From the NCBI GenBank assembly GCA_018417955.1, contig JACTVC010000004.1, positions 2,356,001-2,420,000 on the forward strand: a stretch of 64,000 bases of DNA, in the 5' to 3' direction. Made by a program: the position numbers and the translations under genes. The notes beneath the pieces are model-generated. The model was not told where the DNA came from, ran no database searches, and was given only the letters and a program-made list of their open reading frames with translations. The stretch is from Laccaria trichodermophora. Lineage: Eukaryota > Basidiomycota > Agaricomycetes > Agaricales > Hydnangiaceae. This document shows positions 47,091-57,974 of the stretch, piece after piece; the first letter of the stretch is position 1; every line of letters starts with the position of its first letter.

Positions 47091-47640
47091 GATATTATTT
47101 CATTTCTATTTCATTCCTGTTTCATATCCATTTCATTTCTGTTTCATATCTGTTTCATATTTATTTCATTCCTGCCTAGCACTATTTTTCATTCCTGCCT
47201 GGGCTATTTTTCATTTTATTTCTGTTTCATATCTATTTCATTCTTGCCTAGCACTATTTTTCATTGCTGCCCAGGCTATTTTTCATTTCATTTCTGTTTC
47301 ATATCTATTTCATTGCTGCCTAGCACTATTTCTCATTGCTGCCTAGGCTATTTTTCATTTCATTTCTGTTTCATATCTATTTCATTGCTGCCTAGCACTA
47401 TTTTTCATTGCTGCCTAGGCCATTTTTCATTTCATTTCTGTTTCATATTCATTTCATTTCTGTTTCATATCTATTTCATTCCTGCCTAGCACTATTTTTC
47501 ATTCCTGCCTGGGCTGTTTTTCATTGCTTTCCCAGGGCAATATTTTTGGTATTTCATTCCTGCCTGGGCTATTTTTCATTGCTTTCCCAGGGTGATATTT
47601 TTGGTATATCATTGCTGCCTAGAGCTATTTTTCATTTCTT
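47091..47640 (+). repeat. 72-bp minisatellite, left arm of palindrome A (5 units)
   Basis: Each unit holds ATTTCATTGCTGCCTAGCAC and TTTCTGTTTCATATC. TGCCTAGCACTATTT occurs at about 47173, 47244, 47317, 47389 and 47483. The right arm (49790-50110) has three. All frames stay open for long stretches, giving spurious ORFs. Confidence 0.85.
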
Positions 47641-47974
47641 TGCGTAGAGTAATAACAGGGTAGGAATTGTCAGGGTCTCTTGCATTGTTGGAGGGTGGTT
47701 ACATGACCAATTACCAAAAATGGTCAAAAACGAAATTTGTAGCCCTACACTGTAGCTTCCTGAATCTGTTTGAATTATATTCTGAAGTGCTCCCATTGTG
47801 GAGATATGAGGTAAAGGAATTTCAGAAGTGTCATATTTTTTTTGTTTTTTGTGTTTTTCACCATGAACACAAAACCAAACAACATGATTTCAGTATATTT
47901 AGAAAGCTCAAAGAAAGGGCTACAATTATTGTATCATGGGAAAAATGACCAAAAAAGGAAGGTGCATGCCCTAG

Positions 47975-48370
47975 AAAAGAATTAGACTATAAGAGTCAGA
48001 TATAGACTACCAAGTTTACTGATAGACTACAAAAAGTCAGACTTAGACTACACAGTTCACTGATACACTATATAAGACTACAAAAGTCAGACTTAGACTA
48101 CAAAGTTTGCTGATAGACAACAAAAGACTACAAAAGTCAAACTTAGACTACAAAGTTTACTAATACACTACAAAAGACTACAAAAGTCTATAGACTACCA
48201 AGTTTACTGATAGACTACAAAAATGTTGGACTTAGACTACAAAGTTTACTGAGACACAACAAAAGACTACAAAAGTCAGACTTAGACTACACATTTTACT
48301 GATACACTATAAATGACTACAAAAGTTGGCCTTAGACTACAAAGTTAGAGTTAGGGTCAAAATTGAGACT
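47975..48370 (+). repeat. 51-bp minisatellite with GACTACAAAAGTC cores
   Basis: About seven units of the type AGACTACAAAAGTCAGACTT, AGACTACAAAGTTTACTGAT and ACACTACAAA. The right arm (about 49230-49380) has only two to three. GACTACAAA/TTTGTAGTC words recur at 48360-48430, 49010-49050 and 54800-55060. Confidence 0.8.
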
Positions 48371-50325
48371 ACAAAAGTTTGTAGTGTGCGCTTTTTCATT
48401 AGAAAATTTTGTAGTGTCTGCTTTTTAAGACTACCAGTTGCCATGTAGTTTGTGGTGTCCTTGATCCTGTCTAGGTTATGGGGATGGATTGACATTCATT
48501 AGAACAGTTTGTAGTTGACATGTAGTTTGTGGTGTCCTTGACATTATGGATTGACATATTGCCATTGCTGCAGCATTAGTTTTTTACATTATGCACAAGT
48601 TGTCTTTCACATTAGGATCAAAGAGCTGTATCAAAGTTGACTATGTTTGGGACAGGCCAGTAGCTATCAATGTGAAAGCAGACAGTGTGAAAGCCAACTT
48701 GGTCATGATGTCAAAAACTGGTGATGACATGTCAATCCTTCAGCCATATCCCCACATGAACTTATAATTATGTTTTAAGATGGGACAGTAGGTATCAATC
48801 AATATGAAAGGCTTAGAATGGCCTTTCCCAATGTGAAAGACAACTTGTGCATGATAATGCTGCAGCACTGGCAATATGATGGCAATCCTTCAACCTCATC
48901 CCCATAACCTACATAGGGCCAAGGACACCATAAACTACATGTGAACCACAAACTTTTTTAAATGAAAATGCAGACACTGCAAACTCTTCTGATATTCTTT
49001 AGTGGTCTAAAAAAGTGGACACTACAAACTTTTGTAGTCTGAAAAAGTGGACAGGACAAACTCTTCTAATGGCTCTCATGCTCTCTTTTGCATATAATTC
49101 CTCAAACTAAATGGAATACATAGGGTCCCCAGTGTATCTGTATATTCCCTAGCCATTTTCCCATCAAATATGTGCCATGTATGGAATGGATGGGCATAGG
49201 GCTAGGTTGACTTTGGATAACCTTTTAGTCCTAACTCTAACTATGTAGTCTAAGTGCAAGGTGTTGACTTTTGTAGTCTTATATAGTGTATCAGTGAACT
49301 GTGTAGTCTAAGTCTGACTTTTTGTAGTCTATCAGTAAACTTGGTAGTCTATATCTGACTCTTATAGTCTAATTCCTTTCTAGGGCATGCACCTTCCTTT
49401 TTTGGTCATTTTTCCCATGATACAATAATTGTAGCCCTTTCTTTGAGCTTTCTAAATATACTGAAATCATGTTGTTTGGTTTTGTGTTCATGGTGAAAAA
49501 CACAAAAAACAAAAAAAATATGACACTTCTGAAATTCCTTTACCTCATATCTCCACAATGGGAGCACTTCAGAATATAATTCAAACAGATTCAGGAAGCT
49601 ACAGTGTAGGGCTACAAATTTCGTTTTTGACCATTTTTGGTAATTGGTCATGTAACCACCCTCCAACAATGCAAGAGACCCTGACAATTCCTACCCTGTT
49701 ATTACTCTACGCAAAGAAATGAAAAATAGCTCTAGGCAGCAATGATATACCAAAAATATCACCCTGGGAAAGCAATGAAAAATAGCCCAGGCAGGAATGA
49801 AATACCAAAAATATTGCCCTGGGAAAGCAATGAAAAACAGCCCAGGCAGGAATGAAAAATAGTGCTAGGCAGGAATGAAATAGATATGAAACAGAAATGA
49901 AATGAATATGAAACAGAAATGAAATGAAAAATGGCCTAGGCAGCAATGAAAAATAGTGCTAGGCAGCAATGAAATAGATATGAAACAGAAATGAAATGAA
50001 AAATAGCCTAGGCAGCAATGAGAAATAGTGCTAGGCAGCAATGAAATAGATATGAAACAGAAATGAAATGGATATGAAACAGGAATGAAATAGAAATGAA
50101 ATAATACCTTGAAGGAAATGAGATACATTTCATAAGTTTTGCCATGTTATCTCATTTCATAAAAAACCCAGGCAATTAACAAATCGTTCTGCTGCCAGTT
50201 GCCAGTGTTTTATGATAAGAAGTGGTAGGGACTAGTGGATGGTGATGCTGGCAAATGCCGTGACTCGTTTAGGAAGGTGGGTGTGATGATGGGTTATATA
50301 GAATTAATGTTGCCAGGTGTTTAAC

Positions 50326-50408
50326 AGCCATATGGTGTAGTGGAAATATTGCTGCCCAGAGATTCATGTGATATTTCCTGAGGCTAGAGTTCAATCCTCA
50401 TGCATCCA
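50326..50408 (+). mobile_element. tRNA-derived SINE-like copy 2
   Basis: A-box-like TGGTGTAGTGGAAATA (50333 on), B-box-like GAGTTCAATCC (50387-50397), then an AT-rich tail with TATTATAATAACAACAACAA, matching the tail type of copy 1. It lies in the 230-bp gap between palindromes A and B. Confidence 0.45.
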
Positions 50409-51202
50409 CTTATTTTTATATATATTATAATAACAACAACAAATATTGGAATTCATTGGAATCTCACTTCAGTCACCCAGTGCCAACTGACTATTAGTCA
50501 TGCAAACTCCATGTAAGTTACATGACTAAATGTCATGGACCATATCTATATTCTAGATATATATGGGTCCTAGAAAGCCCTGAAATCTAAAAAATATTTT
50601 TGACACATGGACCCTGAAATGTCACACCACCAAAATATATTTTGCAAGTGAAATGTAGTAAGGATATATTTTTGGTGAGTGGACCCTGAAATGTCACTGT
50701 CACACCTTAGAAATATATTTCTGCCCTGGCTTTGCCTTAGGATATATTTTGTGATACAGATGTGGTAAGGATATATTTTTCTGGTCTGTAGTGGTGTCAG
50801 GGGTCTTAGTTTTAGCAAAAAAACTTGTGATTTTTTGCTGTCTGGGGTATATATTCTGGAAGTTTCTGCCATGACTTCCAGGGGTTTTGGCACTATGTTT
50901 GGCTTGTGCTCCCAGTATGTAGGTAGCAATAAGGAGCATCAATAGCATCTCTATGCTGATCTGTTTGGCAAACTGACATCCCATCTTGAACATTTGACTT
51001 CTGCTTGTTTTGGAAGAGGGTGATACTTTCTTGTTGACTTATGATTGACTTCTACCTCAGGTGGGGACATGGTGGTGTCATATGAATGCTTCTTTATCAA
51101 CAAGTTCAGAAACATCTAGAATTGTTCTTAAGACAGCACCATGCTGCTATATTGAAGCTATTTCACCACACCCCCTTCCATAACATCTGAGTTGCCTAAC
51201 TA

Positions 51203-51637
51203 CTGTGGTATTTCGACTGACTGTTCAGTCACTTGGGAGGTCAAATAGGGTGACATTTTACCCTAAAAAGGAAAAAAACTCATTTTTCTCTGCTGTGTGG
51301 CGTATAACTATTACAAAACCAATACGGAACTATATACCATCCACTAAATATGCTTTTACACAACTTCTATAGGTATCCAAATGGGATATAAATGTCAAAT
51401 TGTAGGATCTAGAACATTTTTTGGCCACAATCAGGAGAGAGTTGCACTGGTTGAGAGGTTGTGGAGGAGGCAAGAAGGTTGTTGCCAGATGCCATATCAA
51501 CTGCTCAATGAACACTTGTTGCTGGCCAAACACTTTCATTGCTATGTCACACAGTGATCCTGATTTTGAACACACCTCCTGACTGTTTGGGGCTGTCACA
51601 CATCACATTGGCCAAACAGTCAGTCAAAATACCACAG
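51203..51637. mobile_element. 435-bp MITE, Tc1/mariner-like (TA target)
   Basis: The ends read CTGTGGTATTTCGACTGACT and, inverted, CTGTGGTATTTTGACTGACT, one mismatch in 20. Each is flanked by TA (51201-51202 and 51638-51639), the usual target duplication of the Tc1/mariner group. No ORF of note. Confidence 0.65.
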
Positions 51638-52055
51638 TATCATCCACTTCAAATGACACTATGAATACAGTTCACATTACACAATTTTTTAGCTAGTCAG
51701 AGTTGACAAAGTACTTTGTTGTTTCTCTCTTTCTCTTTCCTCTCCCTCTCCTCCTCTCTCTCTCTCTCTTTCCCTTGACTCTTGATTGCAAATTTATGGA
51801 CAACAAATTTTATTCTCCTCTAACAAATTCTGTTCACCATGTCATAATATGGGGTTCTTCTTTGTATTTTCTATGGTTCCCTTCTTATCCACTTCAAATG
51901 ACACTATGGATACAGTCCACATTAGAGAACTTTTGACATCCAATGCCAATGTGTCTGGCAAATTGACATCCCACCCCAAACAACTCCATCACTTTAGTTT
52001 AGCAAGAGGAACACTTCCAAATACAACAACCAACTTACCAGCTTTCCTCTCCAAT

Positions 52056-52342
52056 AGGGTGTTTCACAGTAGGCCAACTTTGCTTTCAACTTTGATCCAA
52101 ACTTGTGGGCCAACTTCAACAAATTTGATGGGAAAGTTGGCCAACTCTACTGTGAAACACCTGGAACTGCTGAAAACATGAAGTTGGGCTGATTTGTGCC
52201 TGAAATCACTTCCAAGTGCAGATTTTTGCCTATTTTGGACACATCGGAAGTTAAGAGGTGAAGTTGGGATCAAAGTTGGCCAAACTTTGTCCTTCCAACT
52301 TTGCAAAAGTTGGTTGCCAGTTGGCCTACTGTGAAACACCCT
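52056..52342. mobile_element. 287-bp MITE with 3-bp target duplication
   Basis: The TIRs begin AGGGTGTTTCACAGTAGGCC. The flanks are AAT on both sides (52053-52055 and 52343-52345). An internal copy of CTACTGTGAAACACCT lies at about 52143-52162. Three-base duplications fit the PIF/Harbinger group, but only by length. Confidence 0.7.
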
Positions 52343-52854
52343 AATGCTGTGTCTGGAAAATCAACATCCCACCCCAGATACATTATTTCTCAATTGTATC
52401 CTGAATATTTCAATTATACCCTGAACCAAGATATATTTATCAACTTTATCCTGAATTAAGATACATTATTTTTCAGCTATATCTTGCATTTTCCAACTAC
52501 ATTCTGAACCAGGATATATTTTTCAACTACATATATGTTATATATTTCCTCTAAATCCTGAACCAAGATATATATTTCAACTATATCTTGAATCAACATA
52601 CATTATTTTTCAACTATATCCTATATTTTCCAACTACATTCTGATCAAGATATATTTTCGAACTATATCCTGAACCAGGATATATCTTTCAACTATATCA
52701 TGAACAGGATCATGAATATATGTCATCCTTGCACATAATTAAAGAATATATCCAGGATATATAATTTGAGGATGTATCTTTAGATTTCACAAGACAAAGC
52801 TGCAATTTATTGAATCTAACTACATAAATTTACACCACAGTATTGACTATTAAA

Positions 52855-53330
52855 CAGAGGCAGAAGAAAGGAGGGGAAGAGAGAGAGGGGGGGGGTGAGC
52901 AATGAGAGAGGAAAGGAGTGGTAGGCAATGAGGGAGGGGAGAGGTTGTAGGCAATGAGGAAGGGGAGGAGTTGTAGGCAATGTGGGAGGGAGGGGTTGTA
53001 GGCAATGCGCAATGAGGGAGGGGGGAAAAAGTGGTTATAGGCAATGAAGGAGGAGGGAGGGAAAGGGGTTATAGGCAAGGTGGGGGGTGGCAGGCAATGG
53101 CAGGAGGGGAGGGAGTGGCAGACAGGGGAGGTGTTGGTAGGAAATGATGAAGGGGGGAAGGGAGGTGGCAGTAACAGATGATGGAGGGAGGAAGGTGGTA
53201 TGCAGGGAGGGAGGGAGGGAGGAAGGAGGTGGGTAGGCAGGGAGGGGGAGGAAAGGAGGGAGGGAGGGAGGAAGGAGGTGACAGACCAGAGAGGGAGGGG
53301 GGAAGTGGGCAGTGTGGGAGGATGGCTCAC
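52855..53330 (+). repeat. Purine-rich tract in left arm of palindrome B
   Basis: GGAGGGAGG, GGCAATGAGGGAGG and related words in tandem (about 20-30 bp spacing). Inverted partner at 55970-56300. Confidence 0.8.
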
Positions 53331-53349
53331 CAAATGAAAATATAACAAC

Positions 53350-53960
53350 AACAACAACAACGTTATCGTCGTCGTCCCTCATCAGTCTGCGTCGTGGCCC
53401 AGCACCCTCGCTGGGTCATTTGTGGCCCTGGGGACATGGGGTGCACAGTCGTCGTTTTCGTCAGCACACACTGGTCGTCGTTCTCATGGGCAGTGGTCGT
53501 TGTTCCCTTGGGTGGCGGTCATCGTTTCCGTGGGCGCTGTTGTTTCTGTGGGTGGTGGTGGCGTGCGCCGGACATCATTTTGCGTGGGCACTTGTCGTCA
53601 TTCCCCGGTTGGTGTAGTTTGTTGTTATCGTTTTGGGCGGTCATGGTTGTTTTGATGTGGTCATCCTAACATGCTGACGTGGCACAGTTGTTGTTGGTTC
53701 AGGATGAAGGACGGGCAAAATGACAAACGACGAAATGTCGTCATTCGTCGTTTCGTTGCCATGTCGCTGTTGCGACATGACACCTGGCATTGTTGTCAGA
53801 AACAAAAGAGGGGGGGAGATGGGTGTGTGTACTCACCAGGTAATGACAACGATGAAATCGTCGTTGTCGTCCATCATTGTCGTGGTTGTGTCACATTGTG
53901 GCCATGTTGGTTGTGGGCAATGAAGAGGCAATGGTGGTGAGTAAGGAGAAGTGACATCAC
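53350..53960 (+). repeat. GT(C)-module, left arm of palindrome B
   Basis: GTCGTCGTC- and GTGGTCGTTGTTCC-type words. CpG is better kept than in the copies at 5.8 and 35.3 kb. Ends with the hairpin at 53755-53784 and a TCGTCGTTGTCGTCC stretch. Confidence 0.65.
53755..53784 (+). repeat. Conserved hairpin of the GT-module, copy 3
   Basis: GTTGCCATGTCGC pairs with GCGACATGACACC across TGT-T. Just upstream, AAACGACGAAATG faces CATTCGTCGTTT as a second stem. Confidence 0.65.
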
Positions 53961-54799
53961 AAGTCACAACGTGTGACCTTGTGGTATACATCGACATTCA
54001 AACATTCAAGTTCACGCTCCTGTAGCACTGTTTCTGATTAAATTTGTAGTCTATTAAGTAACTTTGTATTCATTACAGAGATTTGTACCTAATGAGAAAT
54101 CTGTCCCCACAGTTATGTATATTACATGAAAGTATTTCATAAAATTGCCACTTCCAGGGTTCAAATTGCAGGAGGGGTACTGTTAAGGATTAGGCCACTG
54201 CCAGGAATGGGTTTGATTAGCTTTGATTCGTCTTCTGTGCAGGCACACAGAGGCATGCTCGGAACAGCCCCCAAACTGTGTGCAGGTTGATAATCGGTGT
54301 CAATCTCATCACTGTTCACATCGTAGATGCACTAGAAGAAGATTATAGACAAAGATTTGCTCATATCTGTAACAGGCAACTTGTGAGTTCCCGCCTGACA
54401 ACAGACATTGCATCTGAACTACAATGCAATAAATTGGGCACCATGACCAATGCCAAGTTCATACGAAGGAATCTTTTTGTGTTCCTGGTGACAACTCAGT
54501 TTCTGAACTGAAATTACGGATTGACTGCGGCTATTATACATTAGATGCCATTGACGATCTGCATGTTCTCGTGTGGGTGATGAAACTCTTGTTGCACAAG
54601 CTCTGTGATCCCCTTGTCCCAAATTAAATGTACAATGAATGTATTCAACATTCTAGGGATCATCTTGCCTGTATCTGCATCATGGAACAGCTTCTGACCA
54701 TCAATGTTAAACCATTGTGTCATTCTTTTTGTCATTAGTTTCTCACAACTGTTTCCTAAAGAATGAACCCAGAGTATTAAACCATCTGCTCTTTGGACA

Positions 54800-55060
54800 G
54801 AGAAAAATTTGTAGTGTCTACTTTTCAGGACTACCAAAATTTTGTAGTTCACTGTTTGGGACTACAAAAACTACAAAAAATTGTATTATCTTCTTTTATC
54901 ATTACAAAGTTTTGTAGTACCAGCTTTTTGAGACTACAAAAATTGTAGTCTCCTCTTTTTTCATTACAAAAACTTGTACTGTTCAATTTTTTCATTATAA
55001 AATTTTGTAATACCAGCTTTTTGAGACTACAAACTTCTGTAGTCTCAGAATCTTAGTGAG
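54800..55060 (+). repeat. TTTTGTAGT / ACTACAAAA clustered repeats
   Basis: At least six alternating TTTTGTAGT and GACTACAAA words with CTTTTT(C/G)A(T/G) spacers, able to fold locally. The same words occur in palindrome A and at 1920-1960 in the insertion near the start of the window. Confidence 0.6.
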
Positions 55061-55599
55061 CATGATCAGAGTGTGATCTTGAACTTCAACATCTACATCT
55101 ACAAATGAACAACGTCACAGAGTGTGACTCTGTGATGTTCCTTTTCTCTTCAACCCACAACTTCACCACCACTCTGTCAACGCCAATAACTCCACCTCAC
55201 CACCATGTTGCCATCATGCCAGGTCACACAACCCACCACTGCAAAGAACCCTGGCTGCCCAAACCGACAATGACCGCCCAACAAACAACACACAAATGGC
55301 CACCGCCCACGAAAATCAACAACCAGCACCCACAAAAGTCAACGCACACACCCATGGCACACCCACTGCAATGCAACAAGGATGCTGACGGCGCACGATG
55401 ACACACAACGTCGTCACGAAACAACTACAACTACCCCAGCATCACAAGAATGATGCGGCAGCGCCATGTCACCAACCCCCAGCAAACACATGACATCAAA
55501 GGAGATCAACAGCAGGCGAGGACGATGGTGACGAGGTTGTGTCATACCCAGCCTGGTAAGCAGTCACCACCCCAGCTTTTTCCCTTCTGACACCAATGA

Positions 55600-55631
55600 G
55601 GTGCCACGTCGCTAGCTGCGACATGGCAACC
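55600..55631 (-). repeat. Conserved hairpin of the GT-module, copy 4 (inverted)
   Basis: On minus: GGTTGCCATGTCGC, loop AGCTA, GCGACGTGGCACC. Inverted partner of 53755-53784 in palindrome B. Confidence 0.65.
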
Positions 55632-55969
55632 AGATGATGAATGACGACAGCAGTCGTTGTTTGTCGTATTTGTTTCGCCTGGCAGACCACAATGACTGCC
55701 TCAAAAATGAAGACGACGATGGATGAAGGTGTGGATGGTGGACCACGGACAAAGACGAACACCCACAGACAACCACCAACGACCGCGAGCACCCACCAAC
55801 ATCCACAAGCTCCCACCAACATCCACCAACATCCACGACCACCCACGCGAACGTCCACGAGCACCCACAAACGAGATGAGGGCGACCTGCCCACAAACAT
55901 TTACAACCGCCCAGAAACAAAGGCGACTGCCTGCCAACGAAAACGACCACCTGAACGGACACAAGCAAT

Positions 55970-56300
55970 GACGAGCCCTCCATCACTCCTTACCCTTCCC
56001 CCTCTCCCCATCACTCCCTCCCTCCTCCATCACTCCCTACACCTCCATTCCCTCACTCCCTCTCCCATTCTCTCACTCCCCCTCCCATTCCCCCTCTCCC
56101 TCTCTCTCACTCCCTCCCACTGCACACCACTCCCCCTCTCCCTCATTGCAGCACTCCCTCCCCCTCTCTCTTATTTCCTGGCACCCCTCCCTCATTGCCT
56201 AGAACCTCTTTCCCCCCCCCCCCCATCATTCCCTACCAGCCCTTTCCCCTCTCCCTATTGCCCACCAAACCCCTCCCCCTCCCTCTCTTTATTTCTGTAT
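55970..56300 (+). repeat. Pyrimidine-rich tract, right arm of palindrome B
   Basis: CCCTCTCCCTC/CACTCCCTCC words. Continues the long Pro/Ser/Leu-rich spurious reading 55641-56351. Confidence 0.8.
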
Positions 56301-56877
56301 TTAATGAATGGTCTTTGTAGTAATGTAAATCTATGTAGTTTCATTCAATAAATTGCACCTTTGTCTTCTGCAAGATCTAGTTAAAAGTTATATGTCAAAA
56401 AATATATCCTGTTCAGGATATAGTTCAAAAATGTACCTTGGTAATATATCTTGGTAATATATCCTGGTTCAATATCTTGTTGAATATATATATCTTTGTT
56501 CAAGATATAGCTTGAGAATATGTATTGGTAATATATCCTGGGTCAGGATATGATTGAAATATATGTCTTGTGAATATATCCTTGTTCAAGATAAAGTGGA
56601 AAGATATATCTTGGTTCAGCATCTAATTAAAATATTCATAATATAGTTCAGAAATTATGTATCTGGATTCATGATATGGTTAAAATAGATCTTGGTTCAG
56701 GATTTAGTGGAAAGATATGTGTGACTCCATACTATGACATTGGTGAACAGAATTTGTTAGAGGAGAATGGAATTCGTTGTCAATAAAGTTACAATGAAGA
56801 GTCAAGAGAAAGAGGGAGGAAGGCAGGGAGAGCAGAAGAGGAAAACAGGGAGAGAGGAAGAGAAGGAGAGAAACAAC

Positions 56878-57290
56878 AAAGAACTTGGTGAACTCTTGTC
56901 TGTGAAAGTGGGGTGGGAGAGATGTTTGATATCACATGCAGGGGTTTAACTGGCAGGGGATGGTAATACAGATGTGGTGAGGTATGCAGATCAGGCGCAA
57001 CTGGAGAGAGAAAAAGAGAAAGAGCAAAGAACTTTGTGAACTCTGGTTTTTGAAAGTAGGTTGGGAGAGATGTTTGATATCACATGCAGAGGTTTGACTA
57101 ATACAGATGTATGTAGGTGGGGCATGCAGATAATGCAATTGGAGAGTGAAACAAAGAACTTTGTGAACTCTGGTTTTCAAAAGTGGATTGGACAACATGT
57201 TTGATATCAGATGCAGGAGTTTGTCTGGCAGGGGGATAGTAATACAGATGTGGGTGGGGTATGCAGATAAGGTGCAAATGGAGATCTTGG
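56878..57290 (+). repeat. Tandem repeat, three units of about 125-150 bp
   Basis: Units start AAAGAACTTTGTGAACTCTG (first unit AAAGAACTTGGTGAACTC) and contain GAGATGTTTGATATCACATG and AATACAGATGT. They begin near 56878, 57027 and 57152. Absent from the left arm of palindrome B, so the expansion came after the arms formed. Confidence 0.75.
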
Positions 57291-57974
57291 AGCTGAAGTA
57301 GAGGCAGAAGTGGAGGGGATTTCTAAGCAGCTAAAAAATTCCATAGTGCAAACTGTATCTATAGTGTCAAAGTGGATAGTACTTAAGCAACTTAGGAATC
57401 TTGGACTGAATAGCTTCAAGGTGAATCATACATGTCATTGAGGCCCAAAATTGTTGAAGGAGAATGAATGAATCTGTAATGCAAACTGTATTCATAGTGT
57501 GATTGGAAGTGGGTGATACTTAAGCAACTCAGGTATATCACAGATGCTATTAATGCCCCTTATTGCTACATACATACTGGGAGCACAGCTAGACATAGTG
57601 CCAAAACCCCTGGAAGTCATTGCAGAATCTTCCAGAATATATACTCCAGACAGCAAAAAAAATCCCAAGTTTTTTGCTGAAACTAGGACCCCTGACACCC
57701 CTACAGACCAGAAAAATATATCCTTACCACATCTGTTTCACAAAATATATCCTAAGGCAAAGCCAGGGCAGAAATATATTTCTAAGGTGTGACAGTGACA
57801 TTATAATTTTTATGTGACATTTCAGGGTTCATGTGTCAAAAATATATTTTGTATTTCAGGGCTTTCTAGGACCCATATATATCTAGAATATAGATATGGT
57901 CCATGACATTTAGTCATGTAACTTACATGGAGTTTGCATGACTAATAGTCAGTTGGCACTGGGTGACTGAAGTG

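Larger units (their letters stand above)
46968..50233. mobile_element. Giant palindrome A (3.27 kb), recent fold-back element
   Basis: The left end GTCCCTACCACTTTTATCAT is inverse to the right end (AGTCCCTACCACTTCTTATC on minus), and the arms remain complementary almost to the centre near 48.7 kb. 47667-47948 (plus) and 49406-49687 (minus) encode identical 93-codon readings, showing almost no divergence. The arms differ mainly in tandem-repeat number. The centre contains CACAAGTTGTCTTTCACATT words in both orientations. No transposase. I see no clear target duplication. Confidence 0.75.
50465..57974. mobile_element. Giant palindrome B (7.5 kb), older fold-back composite
   Basis: The left end CACTTCAGTCACCCAGTGCC is exactly inverse to the right end. 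Similarity of opposite arms: 50465-50990 with 57520-57974, 51640-51860 with about 56730-57400 (interrupted), 52380-52850 with 56300-56700, 52855-53330 with 55970-56300 (purine/pyrimidine tract), and 53350-53980 with 55095-55970 (GT-module). The spacer is about 53980-55095. The arms have diverged, and the left arm has gained two MITEs. No transposase ORF. It may be two inverted copies of one element or a true fold-back transposon. Confidence 0.65.

Noticed and set aside
47667..49687. Two identical 93-aa ORFs as a conserved gene pair
   Set aside because: They are the two arms of a palindrome, so identity is structural. There is no start context, splice pattern or domain to suggest a gene.
55641..56351. 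236-codon Thr/Pro/His-rich ORF as a cell-wall protein
   Set aside because: It spans the inverted GT-module and the pyrimidine tract of palindrome B. There is no signal peptide, and the sequence is explained by the repeats.
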